Of a stretch of 64,000 nt of DNA, positions 35,931 to 43,398 are shown piece by piece (within the stretch, counting starts at the first letter, position 1; every line of letters begins with the position of its first letter). The stretch is taken from contig WGMJ01000017.1 in NCBI GenBank assembly GCA_016125135.1, forward strand, positions 62,001 to 126,000, given 5' to 3'. Both the position numbers and the translations under genes were made by a program. The notes under the pieces are model-generated. The model searched no databases. It worked only from the letters and a program-made list of their open reading frames with translations, and was not told where the DNA came from. The DNA comes from Alphaproteobacteria bacterium (GTDB lineage Bacteria > Pseudomonadota > Alphaproteobacteria > Micavibrionales > Micavibrionaceae).

Positions 35931-36629
35931 ATGACATGGCATATCAACCTTCTAACGCTCTTCCCCGAGATATTTCCGGGGGCGCTTGGCATGTCACTTT
36001 CAGGCCGTGCGCTCGAAAAAAACATCTGGTCTTATGCAGCAATCAACATTCGTGACTTTGCCAAAGACAAACATCAAACGGTGGATGATACCCCCTTTGG
36101 CGGTGGTGCGGGCATGATCATAAAGCCTGATGTGATTGAGGCGGCTGTACTTTCCCTCCCTCAGGCAGGCCGCAAAATTTACATGAGCCCCCGTGGCCGC
36201 GTGCTCAATCAAGAACTGGTGCAAGAGCTTGCCAAAGAAGAAGCGCTGACCGTGCTTTGCGGGCGTTATGAGGGCGTTGATCAGCGCGTGCTTGATGCAC
36301 AAGGATTTGAAGAGATTAGTGTGGGCGACTATGTGCTCTCGGGCGGTGAAATGGCAGCCCTTGTGATGATGGACGCCTGCATTCGCTTGCTGCCCGGTGT
36401 GATGGGGAACGATGAAACAGCAGGGGAGGAGAGCTTTTCTGATGGCTTGCTTGAATATCCGCACTATACAAAGCCTGCTGAATGGACAGATGTTACAGGG
36501 CAGGTGCATAAAGTGCCTGATGTGCTTCTTTCGGGCCATCACGAGAATATCCGCAAATGGCGGCATGCGCAGTCATTGGCGCTGACAAAGGCCCGCCGCC
36601 CCGACCTTCTTGGGAAAAAGCAGCCTTAA
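35931..36629 (+). CDS. trmD: tRNA (guanine-N1-)-methyltransferase TrmD
   Basis: 232 residues. Makes m1G37 beside the anticodon to prevent frameshifting. The SPOUT trefoil-knot core is visible: [13 protein letters not shown] at the start, [33 protein letters not shown]-type sequence ([12 protein letters not shown]), and [17 protein letters not shown] with [14 protein letters not shown]. Usual neighbours rpsP and rimM are not upstream, and rplS lies 2.3 kb downstream behind two unknown genes, so the standard operon is broken up. No strong ribosome site precedes ATG 35931. Confidence 0.96.
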   Translation: MTWHINLLTLFPEIFPGALGMSLSGRALEKNIWSYAAINIRDFAKDKHQTVDDTPFGGGAGMIIKPDVIEAAVLSLPQAGRKIYMSPRGRVLNQELVQELAKEEALTVLCGRYEGVDQRVLDAQGFEEISVGDYVLSGGEMAALVMMDACIRLLPGVMGNDETAGEESFSDGLLEYPHYTKPAEWTDVTGQVHKVPDVLLSGHHENIRKWRHAQSLALTKARRPDLLGKKQP

Positions 36630-36640
36630 ACTTTTGTTAA
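36626..36640. promoter_or_regulatory. CtrA-type box before the unknown paralogue pair
   Basis: TTAAACTTTTGTTAA is a perfect TTAA-N7-TTAA overlapping the trmD stop codon, 71 bases before the 173-residue protein gene. Confidence 0.4.
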
Positions 36641-36711
36641 ACAATTGAATCTATAGTCAGCCTCCCACCTTTGCTGGTGCAGTCTCATGCGTCGGCGTTC
36701 AAGAGAAAACA

Positions 36712-37233
36712 ATGGATAGAATAATTGAAAGCCATATCGATATGGCCGCAGAAACACAACGCTGCTATGAGGCTGTAAAGGCCATGGTTACGGCAGGGGC
36801 GTTATCGGAAGAGCATGCTTACTGGTTTACAGCGAATAAATTGTACCGCGCCGAATATCGCGCGCGCCCAGCTTTTTTGGCGGCCGAGGCGGGTCTTGGC
36901 CCCTTCAGAAATAATGAGGTTGTATCTGCTATTACTGCGGCAACCCAGCTTATAAGCGAGCATTTAGGAGATATCGAGATGGAGCCACGCGAGGCGCGGC
37001 TAAACAAGGAAACCTTTGCGCTCGCAGCCGATATACTCCCCGCAGCCCAAATGCGCTTACTGGAGGAATTTATGGTAGATGAAGGGCACGCCGCCCGTAC
37101 CGGTGCCAATAGCACCCTCCATGCCCGTCAGTCCTTTGAAAGGACGGCCAAGGCGTTGGCAGGCCATGCTCTTGAGGCCGGCCGTATGGACCTTGTGGCC
37201 CATATTTCACAGCGTTGCTTGCAGTATATTTAG
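36712..37233 (+). CDS. Unknown helical protein, short member of a paralogue pair
   Basis: 173 residues, not recognised. It looks all-helical and soluble, without signal peptide or membrane segment. The N-terminal part (MDRIIESHIDMAAETQRCYEAV, YWFTANKLY) is related to the middle of the next protein (MDRINPNRINKAPEAQRCF, FWYITNKLY). The C-terminal part (FALAADILPAAQMRLLEE ... LEAGRMDLVAHIS) matches the end of the next protein. Thus it equals one module plus the shared C-terminal domain of its neighbour. It begins 83 bases after trmD and is followed 73 bases later by its paralogue. Confidence 0.75.
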   Translation: MDRIIESHIDMAAETQRCYEAVKAMVTAGALSEEHAYWFTANKLYRAEYRARPAFLAAEAGLGPFRNNEVVSAITAATQLISEHLGDIEMEPREARLNKETFALAADILPAAQMRLLEEFMVDEGHAARTGANSTLHARQSFERTAKALAGHALEAGRMDLVAHISQRCLQYI

Positions 37234-37306
37234 CCAAAAGCCCCCATTTATTGATTGACATAGTGCATCATTTTGCCTATTTTCAGGCAAAAATAAAGGG
37301 TGTTTT

Positions 37307-38785
37307 ATGGATATCATTGGTCAGCATGAACCAGAATTGTGGCGTCCGGTTTTTGCCGAATTGACAGCACAGCGCGTGCAAGTTTCTACGGATCCGGAAA
37401 CAATCGAGCGCTATAAATCGGAACGTAGCGTCGGCACACCGTCAGACTGGGCGGTCATCTTACGTGACCTATTTCCGCTTTTCAAAGAAGCCAGTCTGAT
37501 CGTTAAAAGAAAAAACGGTAACCCTGCTCTTTATACAGACGAAGAAAATCTGCTCATGCAAATGAGAGAAATCTTCATCCGCACGCACAAGGATTTTGCT
37601 ATCGCTCTTAATCTGGAATTCAACGTACCGCAAGAAAAAGCGCTGAAAATTATTATGGCCTTCCTGACAAATGATTGTGACGAGTTCAGCAATTGCATCG
37701 ATGAGACAATCGCTGTTCTTGAAAGGGCCTATATTCTTGATGGTGTCATTTTTGTACCTGCAGATGAAGATAATGTTGTTGAGATCGGGAGTGATGAAAG
37801 CTTGCCTGAATTTGCAACCTACCCTGCAAAACATATGGACCGTATTAACCCTAACAGAATTAATAAAGCCCCTGAGGCACAAAGGTGTTTTATCGCTGTT
37901 CGGGCACTCTGTGGTGGTGAGGGCGGCCTCTCTGATACAGAAGCTTTCTGGTACATCACCAATAAACTTTACGCGCCGCAATTTGCGCTGACGCTCCGAA
38001 ATTTGGCTGAAATATCGAATGTAAGTTATAAGGCCACAGAGCTTATTTCTAATGCTATCGAGAGGGTGTCGGTGAAAGTCAGGAACTATATCGAGCAGTA
38101 TAATGTTCAACTGCCGCAGGAAGCCGCACGGGAAGATGAAGTAAACTTCATTCCTGTCCCGCCCGATACTGAAATTGCGGATGCTACGCCTGAAACAGGC
38201 CGCTTGTTTACACCTGACCGCAACGCCGTTATGCCGGAGTTCCTGTTTTTTTACGACCAGCTGCATACGCTTGATAATGCACAAGCACGGGATGTCGCTA
38301 CGGCAAATCTTCTCTACCAGCATGACACTTACATGTTGATGGATGAAATTGCGGCTTTATATCAGGTGCCAGCATCACATATCAATATGGCACGAAATGT
38401 TGCAATCTTATGGTTGCGCCAATTCGAAGGACAGCATGAAGAATGGGGTCGCCTCTGGAGCCATGTGATATCCCGTGTGGAAAGCACGACACGCTGGCAG
38501 AAACCGCCCCTAAGTGAAGCCGAGCTACCGCTCCACCGCGAAGCTTTTACACTGGCAGCCGATGTTTTAAAGCCTGCGCAAATGCGCATACTGGATGCTG
38601 TTATGGGCGAGCAGGCACAATATACATGTCTAAACGCATATGCCGAGGCTGATGGCATTGACCCCGTTTTTGCAAAACAGGCCTTTGGTGACGCTGTAAG
38701 GGCCGTCACTATGAAGGCTGTTGAGGCTGGCCGTATGGACCTTGTGGCGCATATTTCAGGCCGTTCTCTGCAGTTTATAAGCTAA
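37307..38785 (+). CDS. Unknown multi-module helical protein, long member of a paralogue pair
   Basis: 492 residues, not recognised. It appears to hold three diverged copies of a helical module: about 60-150 (IFIRTHKDFAIALNLEFNVP), about 180-265 (AQRCFIAVRALCGG, WYITNKLYAPQFALTLRNLA) and about 310-395 (NLLYQHDTYMLMDEIAALYQVP), then a C-terminal domain shared with the shorter neighbour (FTLAADVLKPAQMRILDAVM ... VEAGRMDLVAHIS). Near-identical DNA at the two 3' ends (34 of 36 bases, 37174-37209 against 38723-38758) suggests recent exchange. No signal peptide, membrane helix or catalytic motif is evident. It sits just before rplS. Confidence 0.75.
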   Translation: MDIIGQHEPELWRPVFAELTAQRVQVSTDPETIERYKSERSVGTPSDWAVILRDLFPLFKEASLIVKRKNGNPALYTDEENLLMQMREIFIRTHKDFAIALNLEFNVPQEKALKIIMAFLTNDCDEFSNCIDETIAVLERAYILDGVIFVPADEDNVVEIGSDESLPEFATYPAKHMDRINPNRINKAPEAQRCFIAVRALCGGEGGLSDTEAFWYITNKLYAPQFALTLRNLAEISNVSYKATELISNAIERVSVKVRNYIEQYNVQLPQEAAREDEVNFIPVPPDTEIADATPETGRLFTPDRNAVMPEFLFFYDQLHTLDNAQARDVATANLLYQHDTYMLMDEIAALYQVPASHINMARNVAILWLRQFEGQHEEWGRLWSHVISRVESTTRWQKPPLSEAELPLHREAFTLAADVLKPAQMRILDAVMGEQAQYTCLNAYAEADGIDPVFAKQAFGDAVRAVTMKAVEAGRMDLVAHISGRSLQFIS

Positions 38786-38844
38786 TTTCAGGCCATTTTT
38801 AGGCTCTTTTAAGGGAATCGGGCATAAAATGCTTGCTTTCGGGC

Positions 38845-38910
38845 GTCTTTCGGGACTATAAAAGCGAGCCGAAAAACGACAAGCGGACCGCGGTCCCTGA
38901 AGGTTCAGGG
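38845..38910 (+). promoter_or_regulatory. Hairpin-rich leader of rplS
   Basis: The 165 bases before rplS contain the 12-base palindrome GGACCGCGGTCC (38885-38896), a hairpin CCCTGA-AGGT-TCAGGG (38895-38910) overlapping it, and longer-range TTTCGG/CCGAAA pairing just upstream. The overlap means the two stems exclude each other. This could be a ribosomal-protein autoregulatory leader. No match to a known leader class is claimed. Confidence 0.35.
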
Positions 38911-38950
38911 TACTATTTCGGGTCCCATATAAGGCAGAAGAGAGAAGAAA

Positions 38951-39352
38951 ATGAACACACTACAAAAGTTCGAGAAGAGCCAACGCGAGAAATTATCAGC
39001 CGGTAAGGAAATCCCTGCATTCGGTCCCGGTGATACAGTTAAAGTTAACGTTAAAATTAAAGAAGGTGAGCGCGTTCGTGTGCAGGCCTATGAAGGCGTA
39101 TGTATCGCCCGCGCAAAACAAGGCGTGAACGAGTCATTCACTGTGCGTAAAATCAGCTTCGGTGAAGGTGTTGAGCGTGTATTCCCGCTCCTCTCGCCAA
39201 TGATCGAGAGCATCCAGCTGGTACGTCGTGGTTCTGTGCGTCGTGCAAAACTTTACTACCTGCGTGACCTGCGCGGTAAGAAAGCACGTATTACAGAGCG
39301 TACATCAGGCCATGGTGTTGATAATACTGAAAGCCAAGCTGTGGCCGAGTAA
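38951..39352 (+). CDS. rplS: 50S ribosomal protein L19
   Basis: 133 residues. Characteristic L19 segments are [44 protein letters not shown], and the C-terminal [23 protein letters not shown]. The protein sits at the interface of the two ribosomal subunits. It is followed by a short acidic tail (NTESQAVAE) common in alphaproteobacteria. AGAGAGAAGAAA precedes ATG 38951. A strong terminator follows, so this is a transcription-unit end. Confidence 0.97.
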   Translation: MNTLQKFEKSQREKLSAGKEIPAFGPGDTVKVNVKIKEGERVRVQAYEGVCIARAKQGVNESFTVRKISFGEGVERVFPLLSPMIESIQLVRRGSVRRAKLYYLRDLRGKKARITERTSGHGVDNTESQAVAE

Positions 39353-39378
39353 TCTCGATAGACAAAAGAAACAAAATA

Positions 39379-39410
39379 AAAAACCCTTCGCGTTACGAAG
39401 GGTTTTTTAT
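39379..39410. terminator. Bidirectional terminator between rplS and the convergent small genes
   Basis: AAACCCTTCG and CGAAGGGTTT pair around CGTTA, with an A run before and a T run after, so it can stop transcription from both sides. Confidence 0.9.
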
Positions 39411-39427
39411 TTCTCAGAATATAGAGT

Positions 39428-39583
39428 TTATTTTGCTTTCTTCTCTTCTATCGCTAGCGTGCCATACGCTGCAGCGCCACCCCAGAAGCTCGCACAAAAT
39501 ACTTGCGCTTGTTCAGGCTGTGGTTCTGTTTGTACTGTCTGCAAGCCTGGCTGCATAAAAGTTTTCAGGTGTTCTCCCGTCAT
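39428..39583 (-). CDS. Small 51-residue protein, unknown
   Basis: Starts MTGEHLKTFMQPGL, then a Gln/Glu/Pro-rich stretch (VQTEPQPEQAQ), a short hydrophobic part (FCASFWGGAAAYGTLA) and a charged end (EEKKAK). The ATG lies 2 bases after the stop codon of the upstream 99-residue gene, and the last codons of that gene (GAAGGGAAAA) supply a purine-rich ribosome site, so translation is likely coupled. The hydrophobic stretch is short for a membrane span. No family is recognised. Confidence 0.5.
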   Translation of the reverse strand: MTGEHLKTFMQPGLQTVQTEPQPEQAQVFCASFWGGAAAYGTLAIEEKKAK

Positions 39584-39585
39584 GT

Positions 39586-39885
39586 TTATTTTCCCTTCAC
39601 AGTTGATCTTAAAATCGGTGCAATCCTGTCGAACACATAACCGTCCGGATGTGCGGCATAAAGTACAACTTCTTCATTTGTCAGGAAGTTTTCCAGCAAG
39701 TCTGCCGAGAGTTTGCCTAGGTAATGCCCTTGGTCACTGAAAATCGCGTGGATCGTGCCATCGGCACCGTCAAAAATAATGGCGTCCGAGCGCACAAAAG
39801 CAGGGTCTTCAAATTCAATCGCTACTTTTCCAGCCTTGTTGGCGAGAAAAGTTGCCTGTGCTTCAAGATGTTCATGATGTGGCAT
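39586..39885 (-). CDS. Small conserved-looking protein of unknown function
   Basis: 99 residues, soluble and mixed alpha/beta in appearance (AIEFEDPAFVRSDAIIFDG, HAIFSDQGHYLGKLS, EVVLYAAHPDGYVFDRIA). There is a His-rich start (MPHHEHLEAQ). No motif allows a function to be assigned. AAGGGAT precedes the ATG at 39885, a usable ribosome site. It is the first gene of a two-gene unit with the 51-residue protein gene, ending at the terminator shared with rplS. Confidence 0.6.
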   Translation of the reverse strand: MPHHEHLEAQATFLANKAGKVAIEFEDPAFVRSDAIIFDGADGTIHAIFSDQGHYLGKLSADLLENFLTNEEVVLYAAHPDGYVFDRIAPILRSTVKGK

Positions 39886-39954
39886 CGTAATATCCCTTTA
39901 CATAGGTATATTACGGAAAAAAGATGAATGAATGGCTAATGAAAAAACCCTTAT

Positions 39955-40437
39955 TTACCAAGGCATTGGGTGGGGGGCTATATAGCTCCAATCGGGATGT
40001 TCGGCGAGATCTTCGGCGATATAGGCCGATTGCCTGGCATCCATATAAAAACGCAAATAATCACGATCTTCAGCAAACACCCTCTCGGCACCGTCAATAC
40101 GGGCCTCTAGGCGTCTTAGATTGGCAATGCGTGTGCCAGCGGGGATGTCCGCTTCAAGCTGGGCATTCAGGAAACTATAGAAATCCTGACTGTTTTCAGG
40201 ACTAACGGCCACTTTCTGGTGCCGCCCTGCAATACGGGTGCTTTCAATTGCTCCCGTGTCGTCAACGCTATATAAAACAGTGATATTGCGCCCATCCAGC
40301 CCCTCGGCATCCAGTGTAATGGCATGGTCGTAGGTTGTGGGGGCCTCTTGCGCGTTAAGGGCCCGTATCGCCTCGTTTGCGACTAAAAGGGCCGCACAAC
40401 TGGCAAAAATGCTAACAAGACAGTGAGAAAATCGCAT
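39955..40437 (-). CDS. Secreted protein of unknown function
   Basis: 160 residues with a probable signal peptide (MRFSHCLVSIFASCAALLVANEAIRALNAQ, cleavage near residue 30). The mature part is polar (ITLDAEGLDGRNITVLYSVDDTGAIES, LRRLEARIDGAERVFAEDRDYLRFYMD) and probably a small periplasmic beta-rich domain. No catalytic motif is seen. The neighbouring genes give no functional hint. Confidence 0.6.
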   Translation of the reverse strand: MRFSHCLVSIFASCAALLVANEAIRALNAQEAPTTYDHAITLDAEGLDGRNITVLYSVDDTGAIESTRIAGRHQKVAVSPENSQDFYSFLNAQLEADIPAGTRIANLRRLEARIDGAERVFAEDRDYLRFYMDARQSAYIAEDLAEHPDWSYIAPHPMPW

Positions 40438-40573
40438 GGGGCGTATAATTACATAATATTATGAAAATTACAAGCCTTTGGGGCAATTCAGGCAATATTA
40501 ATATAGTTATTAATGGAATTACTATGCAACTATCCGCTTCAATCATTGAACGACTGGCTATCATTCGACGCAT

Positions 40574-40837
40574 GTGATGGATGTTGTTCGTCTTATGGTG
40601 CGTAATCCTGAAAATATCGAGAACCAAGCGGCTCTTTTAGAGCATTTGCAAAGAACGATTTTACTGTTCGAGACATTGCCCAAAGCATATGCGGAGGCAC
40701 TTAAAATAGATATGCCGGAAGTGCTTAGTCCATTCCCGCGAACACCGGAACTAATGCAAACTGAATGGCGCGAGCGCTTCTTCCTCATGAAGGGGATAGA
40801 TGCGCTTGGCCCTCTCCCAAAAGCTGCGCCACCCTGA
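40574..40837 (+). CDS. Small unknown protein, possibly coupled to a mini-ORF
   Basis: 86 or 87 residues from GTG 40574 or ATG 40577, helical with a Pro-rich end (VLSPFPRTPELMQ, LGPLPKAAPP). An 17-codon reading frame (40524-40577, starting MQLSASIIERL) ends at TGA 40575-40577, and the sequence ATGTGATGG makes its stop overlap this gene start. No independent ribosome site precedes the gene, so it may depend on that mini-ORF. The opposite strand is also open here, which lowers confidence. Confidence 0.4.
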   Translation: MMDVVRLMVRNPENIENQAALLEHLQRTILLFETLPKAYAEALKIDMPEVLSPFPRTPELMQTEWRERFFLMKGIDALGPLPKAAPP

Positions 40838-40914
40838 CCCTTCTTTAGAAATTCGTGCTGCCCGAAAAAATAATACAAAAAATTGTGCGCTGCATTTACG
40901 CGTTATTAAACAAG

Positions 40915-41090
40915 CCCGTGCTATGCTTAAACTATAAGCTAACTTTTAACAGGATGGATCGCATGATGTAGAGTGCGGTTGGGCAACGGCCTTGGGGCCG
41001 GCTCATTTATGGGTACGCCAGCTGTACTTGAGAGAAATTTCACATTGTTATAGGTAAGAAACAAGCGGCGGCCTTTTGGCCGCCGTTTTT
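40915..41090 (+). ncRNA. Candidate small RNA with terminator between the 86-residue gene and lpdA
   Basis: The 255 bases from 40838 to 41092 hold no convincing gene. TATGCT and TATAAG near 40922-40937 could be a -10 region. Downstream are hairpin-forming GGCCTTGGGGCC (about 40988-41000) and GTACGCCAGCTGTAC (about 41013-41027), and a strong plus-strand terminator at 41066-41090. As lpdA is convergent, this terminator must serve a plus-strand transcript, either the small gene upstream or an independent RNA. No known RNA family is recognised. Confidence 0.35.
41066..41090 (+). terminator. Rho-independent terminator before lpdA
   Basis: CGGCGGCC and GGCCGCCG pair perfectly around TTTT and are followed by five T residues. 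It acts on plus-strand transcripts and abuts the lpdA stop codon. Confidence 0.88.
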
Positions 41091-41092
41091 AT

Positions 41093-42484
41093 TTAGCTGT
41101 GTATTGCGCGGCCATGCACGGCAAGTGCTGCTTCCTTCGTCACTTCTTCCAGCGTCGGGTGCGCGTGGCAGGTGCGGAAAATATCTTCTGATGACCCGCC
41201 AAATTCCATCACAATCGCCGCTTCGGCAATCAGTGTGCCTGCTTCGGGGCCGACAATATGCACGCCGAGCACGCGGTCGGTTTTTGCATGGGCTAGAATT
41301 TTCACAAAGCCATCCGTTGCGCCCATCGCACGCGCGCGGCCATTGGCCGAAAAGGGGAATTTGCCGGCCTTGTATTCAACGCCTTCTTGCTTGAGTTGCT
41401 CCTCTGTTTTGCCGATCGCGGCAATCTCGGGGTGTGTGTAAACAACGCCGGGCACAAGATTATAGTCAATATGGCCGCTTTGGCCTGCTAGCATTTCAGC
41501 AAGAATAATACCTTCTTCTTCGGCCTTGTGTGCCAGCATTGGCCCTGCAATAACATCGCCAATTGCGTACACGCCCTTCACATTTGTCTGGAAGTGGTGG
41601 TCAACGGCAACGCGTCCGCGCTCATCTGTTGTAATGCCAGCCTCTTTCAATCCCAAGCCATCTGTATGCGCTTTACGGCCCACAGCAACCAGTACAACAT
41701 CAGCGCTTAGTGTTTCACCTTTGCCGCCTGAAGCAGGTTCAACGCGTAATGTAACACCTTTGCTGTCGGAAACGGCAGATGTTACTTTCATGCCGAGTTT
41801 AAATTCAAGCCCCTGCTTGGCGAGGATCTTCTGCGCTTCTTTTGCGACTTCACCGTCCATGCCGGGGAGGATACGGTCAAGATATTCGACAACTGTTACT
41901 TTAGAGCCAAGACGTTGCCATACGCTACCAAGCTCGAGGCCAATCACGCCACCACCAATCACCACCATGGTTTTCGGCACTTTGTTCAGCACCAAGGCGC
42001 CTGTTGAGGAAACAATTTGTTTTTCATCAATCGTAATGCCGGGAAGGGACACAACATCAGAACCGGTTGCGATGATGATATGTTTGGCAGCATATTTTTT
42101 GCCGGCAACTTCAACTTCGCCAGCCTTTGAAACTTTACCACCACCCTTTAGCCACTCGACCTTGTTCTTCTTGAAGAGAAACTCGATGCCCTTTGTGTTG
42201 GCGCCCACAACGTTATCTTTGAACTTCATCATATTGGCGAGGTTAAGCGACACGCCTTTGGTGTCGATACCCATACCGGAGAAATGGTGGTTCGCGGCTT
42301 CATATTTTTCAGACGCGCTTAAAAGCGCTTTCGAGGGGATACAGCCTACATTCAAACAAGTGCCACCCAGCGTATCGCGTTTCTCAACACAGGCGGTTTT
42401 CAGGCCCAATTGGGCGCAGCGTATCGCACATACATAGCCGCCGGGGCCGGCGCCGATAACAATGACATCGAATGAATCTGACAT
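41093..42484 (-). CDS. lpdA: Dihydrolipoyl dehydrogenase
   Basis: 463 residues. The FAD loop is VIGAGPGGYVCAIR, the redox disulfide is GGTCLNVGCIPSKALL, the NAD loop is VIGGGVIGLELGSVW, and the C-terminal interface holds the catalytic HAHPTLEE. It reoxidises lipoamide as E3 of 2-oxoacid dehydrogenase complexes. No E1 or E2 genes adjoin it; in many alphaproteobacteria this copy closes the sucAB-lpd operon, but here it is alone, and upstream (rightward) is a TrmB-like regulator gene. Confidence 0.95.
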   Translation of the reverse strand: MSDSFDVIVIGAGPGGYVCAIRCAQLGLKTACVEKRDTLGGTCLNVGCIPSKALLSASEKYEAANHHFSGMGIDTKGVSLNLANMMKFKDNVVGANTKGIEFLFKKNKVEWLKGGGKVSKAGEVEVAGKKYAAKHIIIATGSDVVSLPGITIDEKQIVSSTGALVLNKVPKTMVVIGGGVIGLELGSVWQRLGSKVTVVEYLDRILPGMDGEVAKEAQKILAKQGLEFKLGMKVTSAVSDSKGVTLRVEPASGGKGETLSADVVLVAVGRKAHTDGLGLKEAGITTDERGRVAVDHHFQTNVKGVYAIGDVIAGPMLAHKAEEEGIILAEMLAGQSGHIDYNLVPGVVYTHPEIAAIGKTEEQLKQEGVEYKAGKFPFSANGRARAMGATDGFVKILAHAKTDRVLGVHIVGPEAGTLIAEAAIVMEFGGSSEDIFRTCHAHPTLEEVTKEAALAVHGRAIHS

Positions 42485-42548
42485 GGCAGGAAATCCTTAT
42501 TAATATTGCTAGGGAAGGGTAAAACCAGCTTGGAATAAAGTCAAAATA

Positions 42549-43319
42549 TTAAAGGGTGGCGGGTAGAAGGTCCCAAATTATAAGGAATATTTTGCGAAAG
42601 GCCTGGGCGATTTGCTTGTTATGGATACAAATTCCAGCGACCGGCCTGACGAGTGAACAAATGTAAACACTGTCCCCGTAGATATCGAAGTTCACGTCAA
42701 AGTTATATTTTACTTTGCTAAATATTTTTGTTTCCCGAAGGACAGCGTGGTCTGTAAGCCAGATCTCCCCCGGGGTGGCTGGAGCAAGGATCCGCACAGG
42801 AATTTTAAGTTTAATGCGCTTGGCAACAAAATCGGTATAGCCTGGAAAAATATCTGTGATTGTGGTTTCGGACGCTATATGCGCTAGCCCGTTTTCCAGG
42901 TCGGTGTCCAGTTTCATTCTGGAGTAGAGATCGCCATAAAGCTCTTCTATTCCTTTGGCCCCTTCATAAAACCTCAAATCTGTCTGGATTGTATCAAGCG
43001 AAAGATTTTCAACGAACGGGAGGAATTTTTCCATCGTCTCGAGCATATTATGATGGCGCTGATGTATCGTTCTTGGCTCTTGGCTTACATATTTGTAGCG
43101 CTGCCCGATTTTCACGCGGCTCAACCATTGTTGGTCGATAAGCCGCTGGATAATGACATCAATCGTACTGCGGTTGAGCTTGGTCTCTTCGGCAATTTCA
43201 TGCGCGAACAGGCCTTGCTTATGTAGCAGGCAGGCGAGATAAACTTTTATCTCTTTGTCCCGCAGGCCGAATTTTTCCAAAAATTTTGAGAAGTCTGAAA
43301 GCATATGCAAGGCTAGCAT
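42549..43319 (-). CDS. TrmB-like transcriptional regulator
   Basis: 256 residues. The N-terminal winged helix (FLEKFGLRDKEIKVYLACL, AHEIAEETKLNRSTIDVIIQRLIDQQWL) is the TrmB/sugar-responsive type. A helical linker and a C-terminal effector-like domain (DLRFYEGAKGIEELYGDL, VRILAPATPGEIWL, DIYGDSVYICSL) follow. The FYEGAKGI segment is typical of TrmB-type domains. It is 79 bases downstream of the nucleoside hydrolase gene on the same strand, and may control the salvage island. The start could also be the internal ATG at 43304. Confidence 0.75.
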   Translation of the reverse strand: MLALHMLSDFSKFLEKFGLRDKEIKVYLACLLHKQGLFAHEIAEETKLNRSTIDVIIQRLIDQQWLSRVKIGQRYKYVSQEPRTIHQRHHNMLETMEKFLPFVENLSLDTIQTDLRFYEGAKGIEELYGDLYSRMKLDTDLENGLAHIASETTITDIFPGYTDFVAKRIKLKIPVRILAPATPGEIWLTDHAVLRETKIFSKVKYNFDVNFDIYGDSVYICSLVRPVAGICIHNKQIAQAFRKIFLIIWDLLPATL

Positions 43320-43398
43320 ATTTAATGGGAATTAAAAAAAATACAAAAAAATTATTATTTTTATTTTGAATTATGTAATTAAATAAAGGGGGCAGGTC

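Noticed and set aside
36000-36566. 188-codon minus-strand frame opposite trmD
   Set aside because: It is fully inside a well-recognised trmD gene and shows no family features.
40561-40878. 105-codon minus-strand frame opposite the 86-residue gene
   Set aside because: Composition is unlike a protein (Ser/Gly/Cys-rich shadow) and no ribosome site is seen; the plus-strand frame looks more protein-like.
41526-42437. 303-codon plus-strand frame opposite lpdA
   Set aside because: It is a Ser/Thr/Pro-rich shadow of a clearly identified gene.
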